From Luteibacter rhizovicinus DSM 16549 (GTDB lineage: Bacteria; Pseudomonadota; Gammaproteobacteria; Xanthomonadales; Rhodanobacteraceae), in NCBI RefSeq assembly GCF_001887595.1, contig NZ_CP017480.1, forward strand, positions 186,001 to 250,000: a stretch of 64,000 nt of DNA. Reading direction: 5' to 3'. A program made the translations under genes and the position numbers. A model generated the notes under the pieces. It did no database searches. It was not told the DNA's origin and was given only the letters and a program-made list of their open reading frames with translations. Positions 18,772-27,836 of this stretch are shown one piece after another. Numbering within the stretch: position 1 is the first letter of the stretch; the number at the start of each line of letters is the position of its first letter.

Positions 18772-18802
18772 CCGGGAAGGTGAGTCGCCAGGCCGCCATC
18801 GA

Positions 18803-19501
18803 TCAATGCGACTTGGCGATATCCACGGCGGTGAGCGTCAGTGTCGCCCGATGGACGAAGCCAAGCTTTTCGTAGAGGCGTGTCGCGCCTTCGTTACCCG
18901 CGGAGACGTGCAGGAACGAAACCAGTCCGTGTTCGCGATGCCGGTTCACTAATGCGACCAGGAGTGCCCGGGCGAGACCTCGCCCGGCGAATTCCGGATG
19001 CGTGCAGACGGCGCTGATCTCGCGGGCACCGGGAACGGCCATGCGTTCCCCGGCCATGGCGATGAGCCGGCTCTCCTGAAGTATGCCCACATAGGTACCC
19101 AGGGCGGCCGTATGCTCGCGGAAGAACTCGGGGTAGACCAGTGAGGTGAGCGCCCGCATGCGCTCGCGGTGTTCGTTGCCAAGCACGCTGACCGTCTCCT
19201 CGGTATCCAGATCGGGCGCATCCAGGGCGCGGACCAGCTGGAGCGTGTCAGGCACCGCATGACCGGCGTCGACTGGCGCGCGTATCCAGCGCTCAGGCAG
19301 GACCTCGGGCGCGACGCCGAGGAAATAACGCCGGCCCACCAGGCGCGGATCGTCGACCACGTGGGCAGCCGGGCTCGCCACCGCCACAAAGGGTGCATAG
19401 GCATCGCCATACCAGAGCGCATCGCCCGATCGACGGGCCAGCGCTGCGTGCTCACCGGTCAGCGAGTGCCACAGCGGATTATCGAGTACGGAGGTATCCA
19501 T
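18803..19501 (-). CDS. GNAT family N-acetyltransferase (FR47-like)
   Basis: 232 residues. The C-terminal half holds the GNAT core: REISAVCTHPEFAGRGLARALLVALV (acetyl-CoA loop) and FLHVSAGNEGATRLYEKLGF. The N-terminal half is a degenerate acyltransferase-like domain. Substrate unknown. It is divergent from the cyclophilin gene. Confidence 0.85.
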   Translation of the reverse strand: MDTSVLDNPLWHSLTGEHAALARRSGDALWYGDAYAPFVAVASPAAHVVDDPRLVGRRYFLGVAPEVLPERWIRAPVDAGHAVPDTLQLVRALDAPDLDTEETVSVLGNEHRERMRALTSLVYPEFFREHTAALGTYVGILQESRLIAMAGERMAVPGAREISAVCTHPEFAGRGLARALLVALVNRHREHGLVSFLHVSAGNEGATRLYEKLGFVHRATLTLTAVDIAKSH

Positions 19502-19604
19502 GCCTGCCTTCCGATGACGAATGTCACATCATGGGGGTCAACCCAAGCGCATCACAACAGGCTCTGCTACTTTTCTTCGGGTACGCACTCAATCCGGGGA
19601 TCCC

Positions 19605-20534
19605 ATGCTCGCTCGCACCTGCCTTGTTCTCGCCCTCGCCCTCGCCCTGCCCGCCGTCGCCGAGGAGGCGAAAAAGGCGCACACGCCCACGGCCAAGGAA
19701 CTGCTGGCCAAGTCGACCGCCGCCGAATGGCGCACCCCGGACCCGCAGAACCTCGTCTACATGGACCTGCCGCAGGGCCAGGTCGTCATCGAGCTCGCCC
19801 AGGACTGGTCGCCGGAACATGCCGCCAATATCCGTACCCTGATCCGCGAGCACTACTTCGACGGCAGCCAGGTCATCCGCGTCCAGGACAACTTCGTTAC
19901 CCAGTGGGGCGATCCCGACGGCGACGACAAGAAGAAGGCCAAGAGCCTGGGTAGCGCCAAGGAGACCCTGACACCGGAATTCACGCGCAAGCTGGGCGGC
20001 AAGGCGATTCCGTTCACCAAGCTTCCGGACGGCGACGTCTACGCGCCGGAAGTCGGATTCTCCGAAGGCTTCCCCGTGGCGCGCGACGCCAAGGCCGGCG
20101 AAGCGTGGATCGCGCATTGCTACGGTACCGTGGGCGTCGCACGCGACGTCGGCGCCGAGACCGGCAACGGCAGCTCGCTCTACGCCATCATCGGCCAGGC
20201 CCCGCGCAACCTCGACCGCAACCTCGCCGTCGCCGGCAAGGTCATCAAGGGCATGGAATTCCTCGCCGCGTATCCGCGCGGTGGCGAACCGATGGGCTTC
20301 TACGACAAGCCCGAGCAGCGCGTAACGATCAAGAGCGTGCGCCTCGCGGCCGATGTTCCCGAAGCGCAGCGCACGCCCATCCAGGTGCTGCGCACGGACA
20401 GCAAGACGTTTGCGGCGGTGATCGAAGCCAAGCGCAATCGCAAGGACGATTTCTATACGCGTCCGGCGGGGAAGATCGATCTGTGCAACATCAGCGTGCC
20501 GGTGCGCGATCCGTCGAAGCCTGTCGCACCCTGA
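19605..20534 (+). CDS. periplasmic peptidylprolyl isomerase, cyclophilin type
   Basis: 309 residues from ATG 19605, chosen because it opens a signal peptide (MLARTCLVLALALALPAVAE) and has GGGGA upstream; an earlier in-frame ATG does not. VVIELAQDWSPEHAANIRTL, REHYFDGSQVIRVQDNFVTQWGD and SSLYAIIGQAPRNLDRNLAV are cyclophilin core segments, and the protein is longer than single-domain PpiA by a large insert. It catalyses proline cis-trans isomerisation in exported proteins. Confidence 0.88.
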   Translation: MLARTCLVLALALALPAVAEEAKKAHTPTAKELLAKSTAAEWRTPDPQNLVYMDLPQGQVVIELAQDWSPEHAANIRTLIREHYFDGSQVIRVQDNFVTQWGDPDGDDKKKAKSLGSAKETLTPEFTRKLGGKAIPFTKLPDGDVYAPEVGFSEGFPVARDAKAGEAWIAHCYGTVGVARDVGAETGNGSSLYAIIGQAPRNLDRNLAVAGKVIKGMEFLAAYPRGGEPMGFYDKPEQRVTIKSVRLAADVPEAQRTPIQVLRTDSKTFAAVIEAKRNRKDDFYTRPAGKIDLCNISVPVRDPSKPVAP

Positions 20535-20543
20535 TCGGAGAGC

Positions 20544-20608
20544 ATCGCCGATGAATCGGCTCCTACAGGGGATCTCGACGCTCTTGTAGGAGCCGATTCA
20601 TCGGCGAT
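20544..20608. repeat. paired REP element in reversed arrangement, copy 3
   Basis: Two 23-base arms form a perfect inverted repeat with a 19-base spacer, but the GTAGG heads face each other across the spacer, whereas they lie at the outer ends in the other copies. It sits between convergent genes (cyclophilin and DUF3014) and could form a strong hairpin in either transcript. Confidence 0.8.
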
Positions 20609-20653
20609 CCCGCGCCAGCGAGCAAGCTCACCACACCATCTCGCAACGGCGAA

Positions 20654-21481
20654 TCACTCGCCGGTCGGCATCGCCGCCTTATCCGCCACGATCTCTTCTC
20701 GCAACGCGCGCAACTTCGCCTTCAGCTTCGCCTCATTCTCCGGCCCGATGCGAATCATGAACTTCTGCCCGACCGATAACTGCTCGAGTGTCTGGTTCGC
20801 ATAAACGTAACCGACCTTCTCCGGCAGCAACTGCTGGTTACCCTTCGGCTCCGGCGCAGCAAGCAAGTGATCGATCACCTCGATCAGCCTGTCGTTGAAG
20901 TAGCCATTCGTGCCCAGGTCGCGATAGGCCTGCTGGAACAGCGGATAGTTGCGTTTGTACCAGGCAGCGGCTGCCTTGGCATTCATCCTGTCAGCGACAT
21001 ACATGTAGGTCGCGTAGCGCTCGACATTCTTCTTCGACGCGACGAAGTTGCCATCGTCCGAAACCACCTGGAAACGGCCCGTCGGCGTGCGCAACGGCAC
21101 CACGTTCATGCCGACGCTCTGCTTCGGCAATGCATCGATGGTCGAGACCATGCGCGAGACGATCGCCTCGGGGCGTAGAAGCGTTTTCAATGCACCGTCA
21201 CTGGTCAGGGCCATGAGGCCCGCCAGCACATCGTCATCACTCTGGTCCAGGGCTGGCAGGGCCGCCGTCGATCCACTGACCGGATCGATCGGATGTTGCA
21301 CGAGCGGCGCATCGTGCACCGTGGTCGACGACGCGGACGCCGCCGGTGCAGTCGAGAAGGCCGGCGCCGTGACGGCATCACGTGCCTGCTTCTCCCGGAA
21401 GATGAAGATGCCGACGACGACAAGTATCGCGACGATCAGCAAACCCGCAACCCACTTCGAACCCGACGACTGACTGCCCAA
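20654..21481 (-). CDS. DUF3014 family membrane-anchored protein
   Basis: 275 residues if started at TTG 21481, preferred because AGGAGAA lies 6 bases upstream; a further in-frame TTG six codons earlier overlaps that ribosome site. One N-terminal membrane helix (WVAGLLIVAILVVVGIFIF) is followed by an Ala/Ser/Thr-rich linker and a soluble domain matching DUF3014 (LLRPEAIVSRMVSTIDALPK; RYATYMYVADRMNAKAAAAWY; LFQQAYRDLG). Likely an inner-membrane protein facing the periplasm. No known reaction. Confidence 0.85.
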   Translation of the reverse strand: MGSQSSGSKWVAGLLIVAILVVVGIFIFREKQARDAVTAPAFSTAPAASASSTTVHDAPLVQHPIDPVSGSTAALPALDQSDDDVLAGLMALTSDGALKTLLRPEAIVSRMVSTIDALPKQSVGMNVVPLRTPTGRFQVVSDDGNFVASKKNVERYATYMYVADRMNAKAAAAWYKRNYPLFQQAYRDLGTNGYFNDRLIEVIDHLLAAPEPKGNQQLLPEKVGYVYANQTLEQLSVGQKFMIRIGPENEAKLKAKLRALREEIVADKAAMPTGE

Positions 21482-21682
21482 CGCAGCTTCTCCTGCCAAA
21501 AACCTAGCCCCATGGGACTACGAACGGCGGGTTTGGTTCAAGGTTGACTCAAGCCCCACATCATGCACCTACCGCGCCGCTTGCGGAAAGGGCCAGTCGG
21601 CACCTAGTCTGAGTTTGCCGGACATCCCCCCATGGTCCGGCACCAGGGCACCACCCCATCGATAACGTCTGTAGGAGGAACT

Positions 21683-22087
21683 ATGGCTTTCTCTGCACGG
21701 CAAGACGCTACCCCGATCTCGGGCATCAATGTCACTCCACTCGTCGACGTTCTCCTGGTCCTGCTGATCATTTTCATGATCTCGGCACCAGTCGTCGCTC
21801 ATAAGGCGCGCGTGGACCTGCCTTCGCCAGGCTCGCAACCGCCTGCGGCGATGATGGAACCCATCGACATCACGATCGAACCCAATGGCATGACGTTCTG
21901 GAATCACGTATTGGTGACCGACGCCGCACTCGCGACGCAGATGGCGTTACTCGGCTCGCGGGAAGGTGACAAGCCTTCCATTCACATCAGTGCATCGGAC
22001 GACGCGGCGTACGAAGATGTAGCGAAGGTTCTTGCGGAGGCGAAGTTCAACGGGCTCTCGAAGATCGACTTCGTGAACCGGGACTAA
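21683..22087 (+). CDS. ExbD/TolR family biopolymer transport protein (orphan)
   Basis: 134 residues, with GTAGGAGGA before ATG 21683. ISGINVTPLVDVLLVLLIIFMI is the single membrane helix with the Asp that ExbD/TolR uses to couple proton flow, and the rest is the small periplasmic domain (PSIHISASDDAAYEDVAKVL). ExbD normally needs ExbB/TolQ, but no such gene adjoins it. The next gene is on the other strand and overlaps by 4 bases. It may pair with an ExbB elsewhere for TonB-dependent uptake. Confidence 0.9.
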   Translation: MAFSARQDATPISGINVTPLVDVLLVLLIIFMISAPVVAHKARVDLPSPGSQPPAAMMEPIDITIEPNGMTFWNHVLVTDAALATQMALLGSREGDKPSIHISASDDAAYEDVAKVLAEAKFNGLSKIDFVNRD

Positions 22088-23196
22088 TCTTCCCCGTAAA
22101 GTTGCCCGGCAATCAGCCGCTCGCTGACAAGCAGCGAGCGGTCCACCGACCGACCGGCAACTCGCATGGTCTGGGCCATGGCGTCACGCCAGGTCTCTTG
22201 GTCGCCCGCGCGATAGGCGAACCACGCCGCGCATCGCGGCGATAACACCGAGTTCCCCCAATCGGAGCGATGAAGTGCGGCCGCGTCCGGCAGCAACGCC
22301 GGATCATCATGCAAAACGGCGGCGGCGAAGGCTATCTCCGACCGGATGAGGTCGATCGTCTCCGCATATGCCGACCGGGCAAACCGGTGCTCAGGGACGA
22401 GTCCTTCAAGCCTGGGGCCGAATTCGACGACCTGCCCCCACTCGCCACATTGCTGATGCCGTTTCACGGCGTACCACACGCCGGTGATTGAATCGCCCAT
22501 CAGCGCTTCGGCGTCATGCGTCTCCAGCTTCGAGATCGGTATGCCTCCGAGCAGCTTCGCCTTGGCGAACACCGGCGCCATCAGCGCCTCGCCCGGCGGG
22601 TGCCTCCACCAGCGCCACGCGATCGGTCCATCCGTCTCGTAACCGTCCCGGCCCGGAAACAGGTTGCAGACGGGCAGGAAAAGAACGGCAACACACCCCG
22701 TCAGCAATGCTCTCTCCGTCTCCGTGGGCATGAACGGAACCGCCAATGCGACAAGCGTGGCGAAGACGAGCGTAGCTGTCACACCGCCGAGCGCGAAGAC
22801 GATCATAGGTACCCGGTAGGGCCGCGAGGGATCCGGGAGAGCGTAGACATAACCAGCGGGAAGCGGATGGATATAACGCTTCCAGCGAACTTTCCAGCCT
22901 CGTCCCCATGGGGCGATATCCACCGCCCCGATCCGCATGAGCAGCACCGTCATGCCATGCCGCCGTGCCGCGATGTAGTGTCCGAGCTCGTGCGCCGCGA
23001 CCGCCACCGGGAAGACGACGACCATCATCAAGCTAAAAAGCAGGACGCCGGCCGATGACGCGGCGAACAAACACATGACGAACGCTGCGAGGATAAGCAT
23101 CCAGCGCAGCGTCAAACCTATCGAAACGCCAAGACGCGTCCATCCCGGAGACGGCAACCATGATTCCACGGTTTCATCGCGAGCTTGTCCATCCAT
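22084..23196 (-). CDS. M50-like (site-2 protease family) membrane metallopeptidase
   Basis: 370 residues from ATG 23196 (an earlier in-frame start adds 30 unlikely residues). Four or more hydrophobic helices surround HELGH (zinc ligands and catalytic Glu) and the later NLFPGRDGYETDG, matching the NxxPxxxxDG motif of site-2 proteases. About 150 C-terminal residues form a soluble helical extension. These proteins cut substrates within the membrane; the target is unknown. Confidence 0.78.
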   Translation of the reverse strand: MDGQARDETVESWLPSPGWTRLGVSIGLTLRWMLILAAFVMCLFAASSAGVLLFSLMMVVVFPVAVAAHELGHYIAARRHGMTVLLMRIGAVDIAPWGRGWKVRWKRYIHPLPAGYVYALPDPSRPYRVPMIVFALGGVTATLVFATLVALAVPFMPTETERALLTGCVAVLFLPVCNLFPGRDGYETDGPIAWRWWRHPPGEALMAPVFAKAKLLGGIPISKLETHDAEALMGDSITGVWYAVKRHQQCGEWGQVVEFGPRLEGLVPEHRFARSAYAETIDLIRSEIAFAAAVLHDDPALLPDAAALHRSDWGNSVLSPRCAAWFAYRAGDQETWRDAMAQTMRVAGRSVDRSLLVSERLIAGQLYGED

Positions 23197-23282
23197 GTGC
23201 CGACACCCCCATGTCACGTCCCAGAAGCATCGTATGCGGATGCACGCCACGTCAACGATCCGCAGCGTAGCGCCCGCCGGAC

Positions 23283-24095
23283 TCACTTTCCCGGCAACGC
23301 GATCTGCACGAATTTCGGCAGGAAGGCGCGACGCAATGCCGGCGTCTCCAGGGCTTTATAGATCGTATCGTGCTGCAGGTCCGGCCGCCTCACGTAGATC
23401 CAGTCGAGGCCCTTGGGAGCGTCAGCCGTCAACACGTTGGCGAGTTTCTCGACATTCGGCGCGATGTTGTCTTCGTCGGCGGAAGCGAGATAAAGGCGAC
23501 GCGAGCCTTTCGGCTGATTCCTGAGCAGGGTCGCCGCCTGATCAAGCAAGGCGCCGTTATTCCACCAGAGACTGGGACTGATCGCGATCACCGTGTCAAA
23601 CAGTTCCGGTTCGAGCAGGAAACACTCGACCGCGAAAAGCCCGGCCAGCGACTCGCCGATAATGCCCCTGTGCCCATCGACCCGGTAGCGCCTGCCGATC
23701 TCCGGGATGAGCTGCTTCGCAATGAAGGTCCGGAAGGCCGCCGAACCGCCGACGTGGGGCGCAATCGCCATGTCGGATGCGACACTCGTCGGCCCGGTCA
23801 TATCGCGACGGCGTTCGGTGTTCTCGATACCGACGAGGATCAGCGGCTGGACCTCACCGGCGCGAATGCCAGCATCCACAGCCTCCGCCACGTGGGGGAA
23901 GTCCTCCTGCATGCCACCGTCCGGCATGTAGAGAACCGGGTAACGGGCCTGGGACGCCTCGTAGCCTGGCGGCTTGTAGACGTTGATGACGCGGGTTTCG
24001 GCGGGGGATGCCGTGGGGAGGGTGAAGGTGTCGTGGGGTGGGGTTTGGGCACTTGCCGGGAAGGTGAGGATGCCGGCGGCCAGGGCGAAAATCAT
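23283..24095 (-). CDS. secreted alpha/beta hydrolase, putative esterase (IroE/Fes-like fold)
   Basis: 270 residues if started at ATG 24095, which opens a signal peptide (MIFALAAGILTFPASAQ). An earlier in-frame ATG at 24191 would add residues encoded by degenerate REP sequence and is rejected. YPVLYMPDGGMQEDFPH is the oxyanion region, GESLAGLFA the nucleophile Ser elbow, with late Asp and His (PDLQHDTIYK). The family includes enterobactin-type esterases and others acting on small esters. Substrate unknown. Confidence 0.85.
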   Translation of the reverse strand: MIFALAAGILTFPASAQTPPHDTFTLPTASPAETRVINVYKPPGYEASQARYPVLYMPDGGMQEDFPHVAEAVDAGIRAGEVQPLILVGIENTERRRDMTGPTSVASDMAIAPHVGGSAAFRTFIAKQLIPEIGRRYRVDGHRGIIGESLAGLFAVECFLLEPELFDTVIAISPSLWWNNGALLDQAATLLRNQPKGSRRLYLASADEDNIAPNVEKLANVLTADAPKGLDWIYVRRPDLQHDTIYKALETPALRRAFLPKFVQIALPGK

Positions 24096-24127
24096 GACGG
24101 TAGCGCGAGCACCCTTCGCCGCTGAAG

Positions 24128-24168
24128 CGGCTCCCACAGAAAAAGCTCCTACAGAAGAGGCTCCTACG
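24128..24168. repeat. degenerate REP tails, three units about 15 bases apart
   Basis: CGGCTCCCACA, AGCTCCTACA and GGCTCCTACG follow each other with purine-rich spacers. They resemble the outer end of the REP elements elsewhere in the window and lie in the 5' region of the esterase gene. Confidence 0.6.
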
Positions 24169-24230
24169 AAAGACCTGCGCAGGATTGGCATCGATCGCTC
24201 CCTCGATAAGTATCGAGGGAGCTTAGGCGA

Positions 24231-27200
24231 TTACATGTTGCGGCGGTACTCACCACCGACGTCGTAGAGGGCGTGGCTGATCTGGCCGAGGGAGTTGTTC
24301 TTCACCGCGTCCATCAGCTGCTCGAACACGTTGCGACGCTCGCGGGCGGTCTTCTGCAGGGTGCGCAGGCTTTCCGGGGCCAGGCTGTTGCGTGCGCGGC
24401 CGTAGAGCAGCACGTTGTCGATCTGCTGGCCCTTCTCTTCTTCCGTGGAACGGATCAGTTCGATTTCGGTCGAGATCTCGCCACCGTGGTCCTTGGGCAG
24501 GAAGGTGTTGACGCCGATGAGCGGAAGCGAGCCATCGTGCTTCTTGTGCTCGTAGTACATCGATTCTTCCTGGATCTTGCCGCGCTGGTACATCGTGTCC
24601 ATCGCGCCGAGCACGCCACCGCGCTCGCTTATCGCCTCGAATTCCTTGTACACAGCTTCCTCGACAAGATCGGTCAGCTCGTCGACCACGTAGCTGCCCT
24701 GCCAAGGGTTCTCGTTGAAGTTGAGGCCGAGCTCGCGATTGATGATCAGCTGGATCGCCACCGCGCGGCGCACGCTTTCTTCGGTCGGCGTGGTGATCGC
24801 TTCGTCATACGCATTGGTGTGCAGGCTGTTGCAGTTGTCGAACAGTGCGTAGAGCGCCTGCAGCGTGGTGCGGATGTCGTTGAACTGGATCTCCTGCGCG
24901 TGCAGCGAACGGCCGGAGGTCTGGATGTGGTACTTCAGCATCTGGCTGCGTGCGCTGGCACCGTAGCGCTCGCGCATGGCGCGAGCCCAGATGCGGCGGG
25001 CGACGCGACCGATCACGGTATATTCCGGATCCATGCCGTTGGAGAAGAAGAACGACAGGTTCGCCGCGAAGTCGTCCACCTTCATGCCACGGGCGAGGTA
25101 ATACTCAACGATGGTGAAGCCGTTCGACAGCGTGAAGGCCAGCTGGCTGATCGGGTTCGCACCCGCTTCGGCAATGTGATACCCGGAGATCGACACCGAG
25201 TAGAAGTTGCGTACCTTATGGTCGACGAAGTACTGCTGGATGTCGCCCATCATGCGGAGCGCAAACTCCGTGCTGAAGATGCAGGTGTTCTGCGCCTGGT
25301 CTTCCTTGAGGATGTCCGCCTGCACGGTGCCGCGCACGTTGGCCAGCGTGAAGGTCTTGATCCGCGCATAGGTTTCGGCATCGACCACTTCCTCGCCCGA
25401 GATGCCGAGCAGGCCGAGACCGAGGCCGTTGTTGCCTTCGGGCAACCCGCCGGTATACGTCGGGCGATTGCCGTCGGCGTAAAGCTGCGCGATACGCGCC
25501 TTGGCGGCGTCCCAGCGCGAGGGCTCTTCGTTGAGGTACTTCTCGACGTTCTGGTCGATCGCCGTATTCATGAACATGGCGAGGATGATCGGCGCCGGGC
25601 CATTGATCGTCATCGAGACCGACGTGGACGGTGCCGTCAGGTCGAAGCCGGAGTACAGCTTCTTCATGTCGTCGAGCGTGGCGATGGAAACGCCGGAGTT
25701 ACCGATCTTGCCGTAGATGTCCGGGCGCGGGGCCGGGTCCTCGCCGTACAGCGTGACCGAATCGAACGCCGTCGACAGGCGCGCCGCGGCGCCGCCCAGC
25801 GAGAGGTAATGGAAACGGCGATTGGTCCGTTCCGGGGTGCCTTCGCCCGCGAACATGCGGGTCGGATCCTCGCCGGCGCGGCGATAGGGAAACACGCCGC
25901 CGGTGTACGGGTAGTAGCCCGGCAGGTTCTCGCGCATGAGGAAGGAGAGCAGTTCGCCCCAGTCCTTCGTCTTCGGCGGCGATACCTTGGGGATCTTCTG
26001 GTGGCTGAGCGAGGTGCGGTAATTCTCGACGCGGATGACCTTGTCGCGCACCTGGTATTCGGTGAACTCGTCAGTGACCGAGGCGTAGCGCGACGGCCAC
26101 TCGCGCAACAGGGCGATCGCTTCGCTGGTCAGCTCACGCACGGCCTCGTTGTAGCGCTGGCGAAGCGTCGACAACGAACGGTCACCCTCGACGCTCAACG
26201 CATCGTGATCGTAGAGATCGAATGCGCGCGGCAGCGCCACGTCACCGATATCCTTCAACGACTCGTAATAATGCTGGGCCTTGCTCGCCGCCTCCGCCTG
26301 CCTGGCAATGCCGCTGTTCACGCCGCGGCCTTGCTCGGCGATCTCAGCAAGGTAGCGCACGCGGTTTCCGGGAATCAGGACCGTGGCGCGCGGCTCGCGC
26401 AGTGTGGTGTCGATATCCGGCGTCCACGTCGCTTCCGGCAGGGAAAGCTTGCCGCGCATCAGGCGGCAGAGATTGGCGAACATCCAGGTGACACCCGGAT
26501 CGTTGAACTGGCTGGCGATGGTCGGATAGACCGGCACGTTCTCGTCAGCCATCTGGAAGGCGGTGCGGTTGCGCTTCCACTGCTTGCGCACGTCGCGCAG
26601 CGCATCTTCGGCGCCACGCTTGTCGAACTTGTTGAGGACGACGAGCTCGGCGAAGTCGAGCATGTCGATCTTCTCGAGCTGGCTCGCCGCGCCGTACTCG
26701 CTGGTCATCACGTAGACGGGGAAGTCGACGAGGTCGACGATTTCCGAGTCGCTCTGGCCAATACCGGCGGTTTCCACGATCACCAGGTCATAGGCCTGCG
26801 ACTTGAGGAAATCGATGCAGTCGTGCAGCACGATCGACGTGGCGGCGTGCTGGCGACGCGTCGCCATGGAACGCATGTAAACGCGCGGGCTGCGCAGCGA
26901 GTTCATGCGGATGCGGTCACCCAGCAGGGCGCCACCGCTACGGCGACGCGTCGGATCCACCGCGAGCACGGCGATGCGAATCGACGGGAACGCGTGAAGA
27001 AAGCGCAGCAGCAGTTCGTCGACGACGCTGGACTTGCCCGCGCCGCCGGTGCCGGTCAGGCCGAGGACGGGTGTCTTGTTGCCGGCGAGCTGCCATTCCT
27101 TGCGCAGGCGTGCGAGCTCGGCTTCGGGAAGCAGATCTTCCTCGATCGCCGACAGCATGGCGCCGATCGAGATTTCGTCTTCGACCGAGGCCGTCACCGG

Positions 27201-27683
27201 CGCCGCTTCCACGCGCTGGCTCGCCGCGGCGCGCGTGCGCGACATCACGTCCTCGATCATCTCGGTGAGGCCGAGCTTCATGCCATCGTTCGGGTGGTAG
27301 ATGCGCTCTACGCCGTACGCCTGCAGCTCACGAATCTCCTCGGGCGTGATCGTGCCACCACCGCCGCCGAACACGCGGATATGGCCGGCGCCACGCTCGC
27401 GCAGCATGTCGACCATGTACTTGAAATATTCCACATGGCCGCCCTGATAGGACGACAGCGCGATGGCATCGGCATCTTCCTGCAGCGCCGCGCGGACCAC
27501 GTCTTCCACCGAGCGGTTATGCCCCAGGTGGATCACCTCGGCGCCCTGGCTCTGGATGATGCGACGCATGATGTTGATCGCCGCGTCGTGCCCGTCGAAC
27601 AGGCTCGCCGCCGTGACGAAGCGCAACGGCGTCGCCTCCGCGTCGGTGTGGCTGGCGGGGATGTGCTTGGGCTGCGAGCTCAT
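24231..27683 (-). CDS. icmF: fused isobutyryl-CoA mutase (IcmF)
   Basis: 1150 residues from ATG 27683 (CGGAG upstream). In order: a B12-binding domain (VTAASLFDGHDAAINIMRR; LSSYQGGH; VFGGGGG), a MeaI-type GTPase chaperone domain (LTGTGGAGKSS P-loop; VDPTRRRSGGALLGDRIRM; VLNKFDKRG) and a large TIM-barrel substrate domain (PYTGGVFPYRRAGEDPTRMFAGEG; ISGYHIAEAGANPISQLA). It interconverts isobutyryl-CoA and n-butyryl-CoA (and isovaleryl/pivalyl-CoA in some members), linking valine carbon to straight-chain acids. It also guards its own cobalamin by the GTPase. Single copy, own promoter region. Confidence 0.97.
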   Translation of the reverse strand: MSSQPKHIPASHTDAEATPLRFVTAASLFDGHDAAINIMRRIIQSQGAEVIHLGHNRSVEDVVRAALQEDADAIALSSYQGGHVEYFKYMVDMLRERGAGHIRVFGGGGGTITPEEIRELQAYGVERIYHPNDGMKLGLTEMIEDVMSRTRAAASQRVEAAPVTASVEDEISIGAMLSAIEEDLLPEAELARLRKEWQLAGNKTPVLGLTGTGGAGKSSVVDELLLRFLHAFPSIRIAVLAVDPTRRRSGGALLGDRIRMNSLRSPRVYMRSMATRRQHAATSIVLHDCIDFLKSQAYDLVIVETAGIGQSDSEIVDLVDFPVYVMTSEYGAASQLEKIDMLDFAELVVLNKFDKRGAEDALRDVRKQWKRNRTAFQMADENVPVYPTIASQFNDPGVTWMFANLCRLMRGKLSLPEATWTPDIDTTLREPRATVLIPGNRVRYLAEIAEQGRGVNSGIARQAEAASKAQHYYESLKDIGDVALPRAFDLYDHDALSVEGDRSLSTLRQRYNEAVRELTSEAIALLREWPSRYASVTDEFTEYQVRDKVIRVENYRTSLSHQKIPKVSPPKTKDWGELLSFLMRENLPGYYPYTGGVFPYRRAGEDPTRMFAGEGTPERTNRRFHYLSLGGAAARLSTAFDSVTLYGEDPAPRPDIYGKIGNSGVSIATLDDMKKLYSGFDLTAPSTSVSMTINGPAPIILAMFMNTAIDQNVEKYLNEEPSRWDAAKARIAQLYADGNRPTYTGGLPEGNNGLGLGLLGISGEEVVDAETYARIKTFTLANVRGTVQADILKEDQAQNTCIFSTEFALRMMGDIQQYFVDHKVRNFYSVSISGYHIAEAGANPISQLAFTLSNGFTIVEYYLARGMKVDDFAANLSFFFSNGMDPEYTVIGRVARRIWARAMRERYGASARSQMLKYHIQTSGRSLHAQEIQFNDIRTTLQALYALFDNCNSLHTNAYDEAITTPTEESVRRAVAIQLIINRELGLNFNENPWQGSYVVDELTDLVEEAVYKEFEAISERGGVLGAMDTMYQRGKIQEESMYYEHKKHDGSLPLIGVNTFLPKDHGGEISTEIELIRSTEEEKGQQIDNVLLYGRARNSLAPESLRTLQKTARERRNVFEQLMDAVKNNSLGQISHALYDVGGEYRRNM

Positions 27684-27836
27684 GGAAACTCCGGGGGAAG
27701 ATCGACTGCGGATGGGGAACCCCGCAATTCTAACGCCGGAGGCCCAGCGGGCTCTGGTGCAGTGCAGCGAGGGGCCTCCCAAGGGCCCGCCCGATCGGGT
27801 CTAATGCCCGCTGGGCTAGGGGATGGGGTGGCACGC

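Noticed and set aside
24096..24191. Upstream start of the esterase adding 32 residues
   Set aside because: The extension is translated from degenerate REP tails and would hide the signal peptide; ATG 24095 is better.
24273..27836. Long + strand frame antisense to icmF, continuous with the SWIM gene
   Set aside because: The first 1188 codons mirror icmF, whose own domains are certain. Only the part from 27837 has the SWIM protein content.
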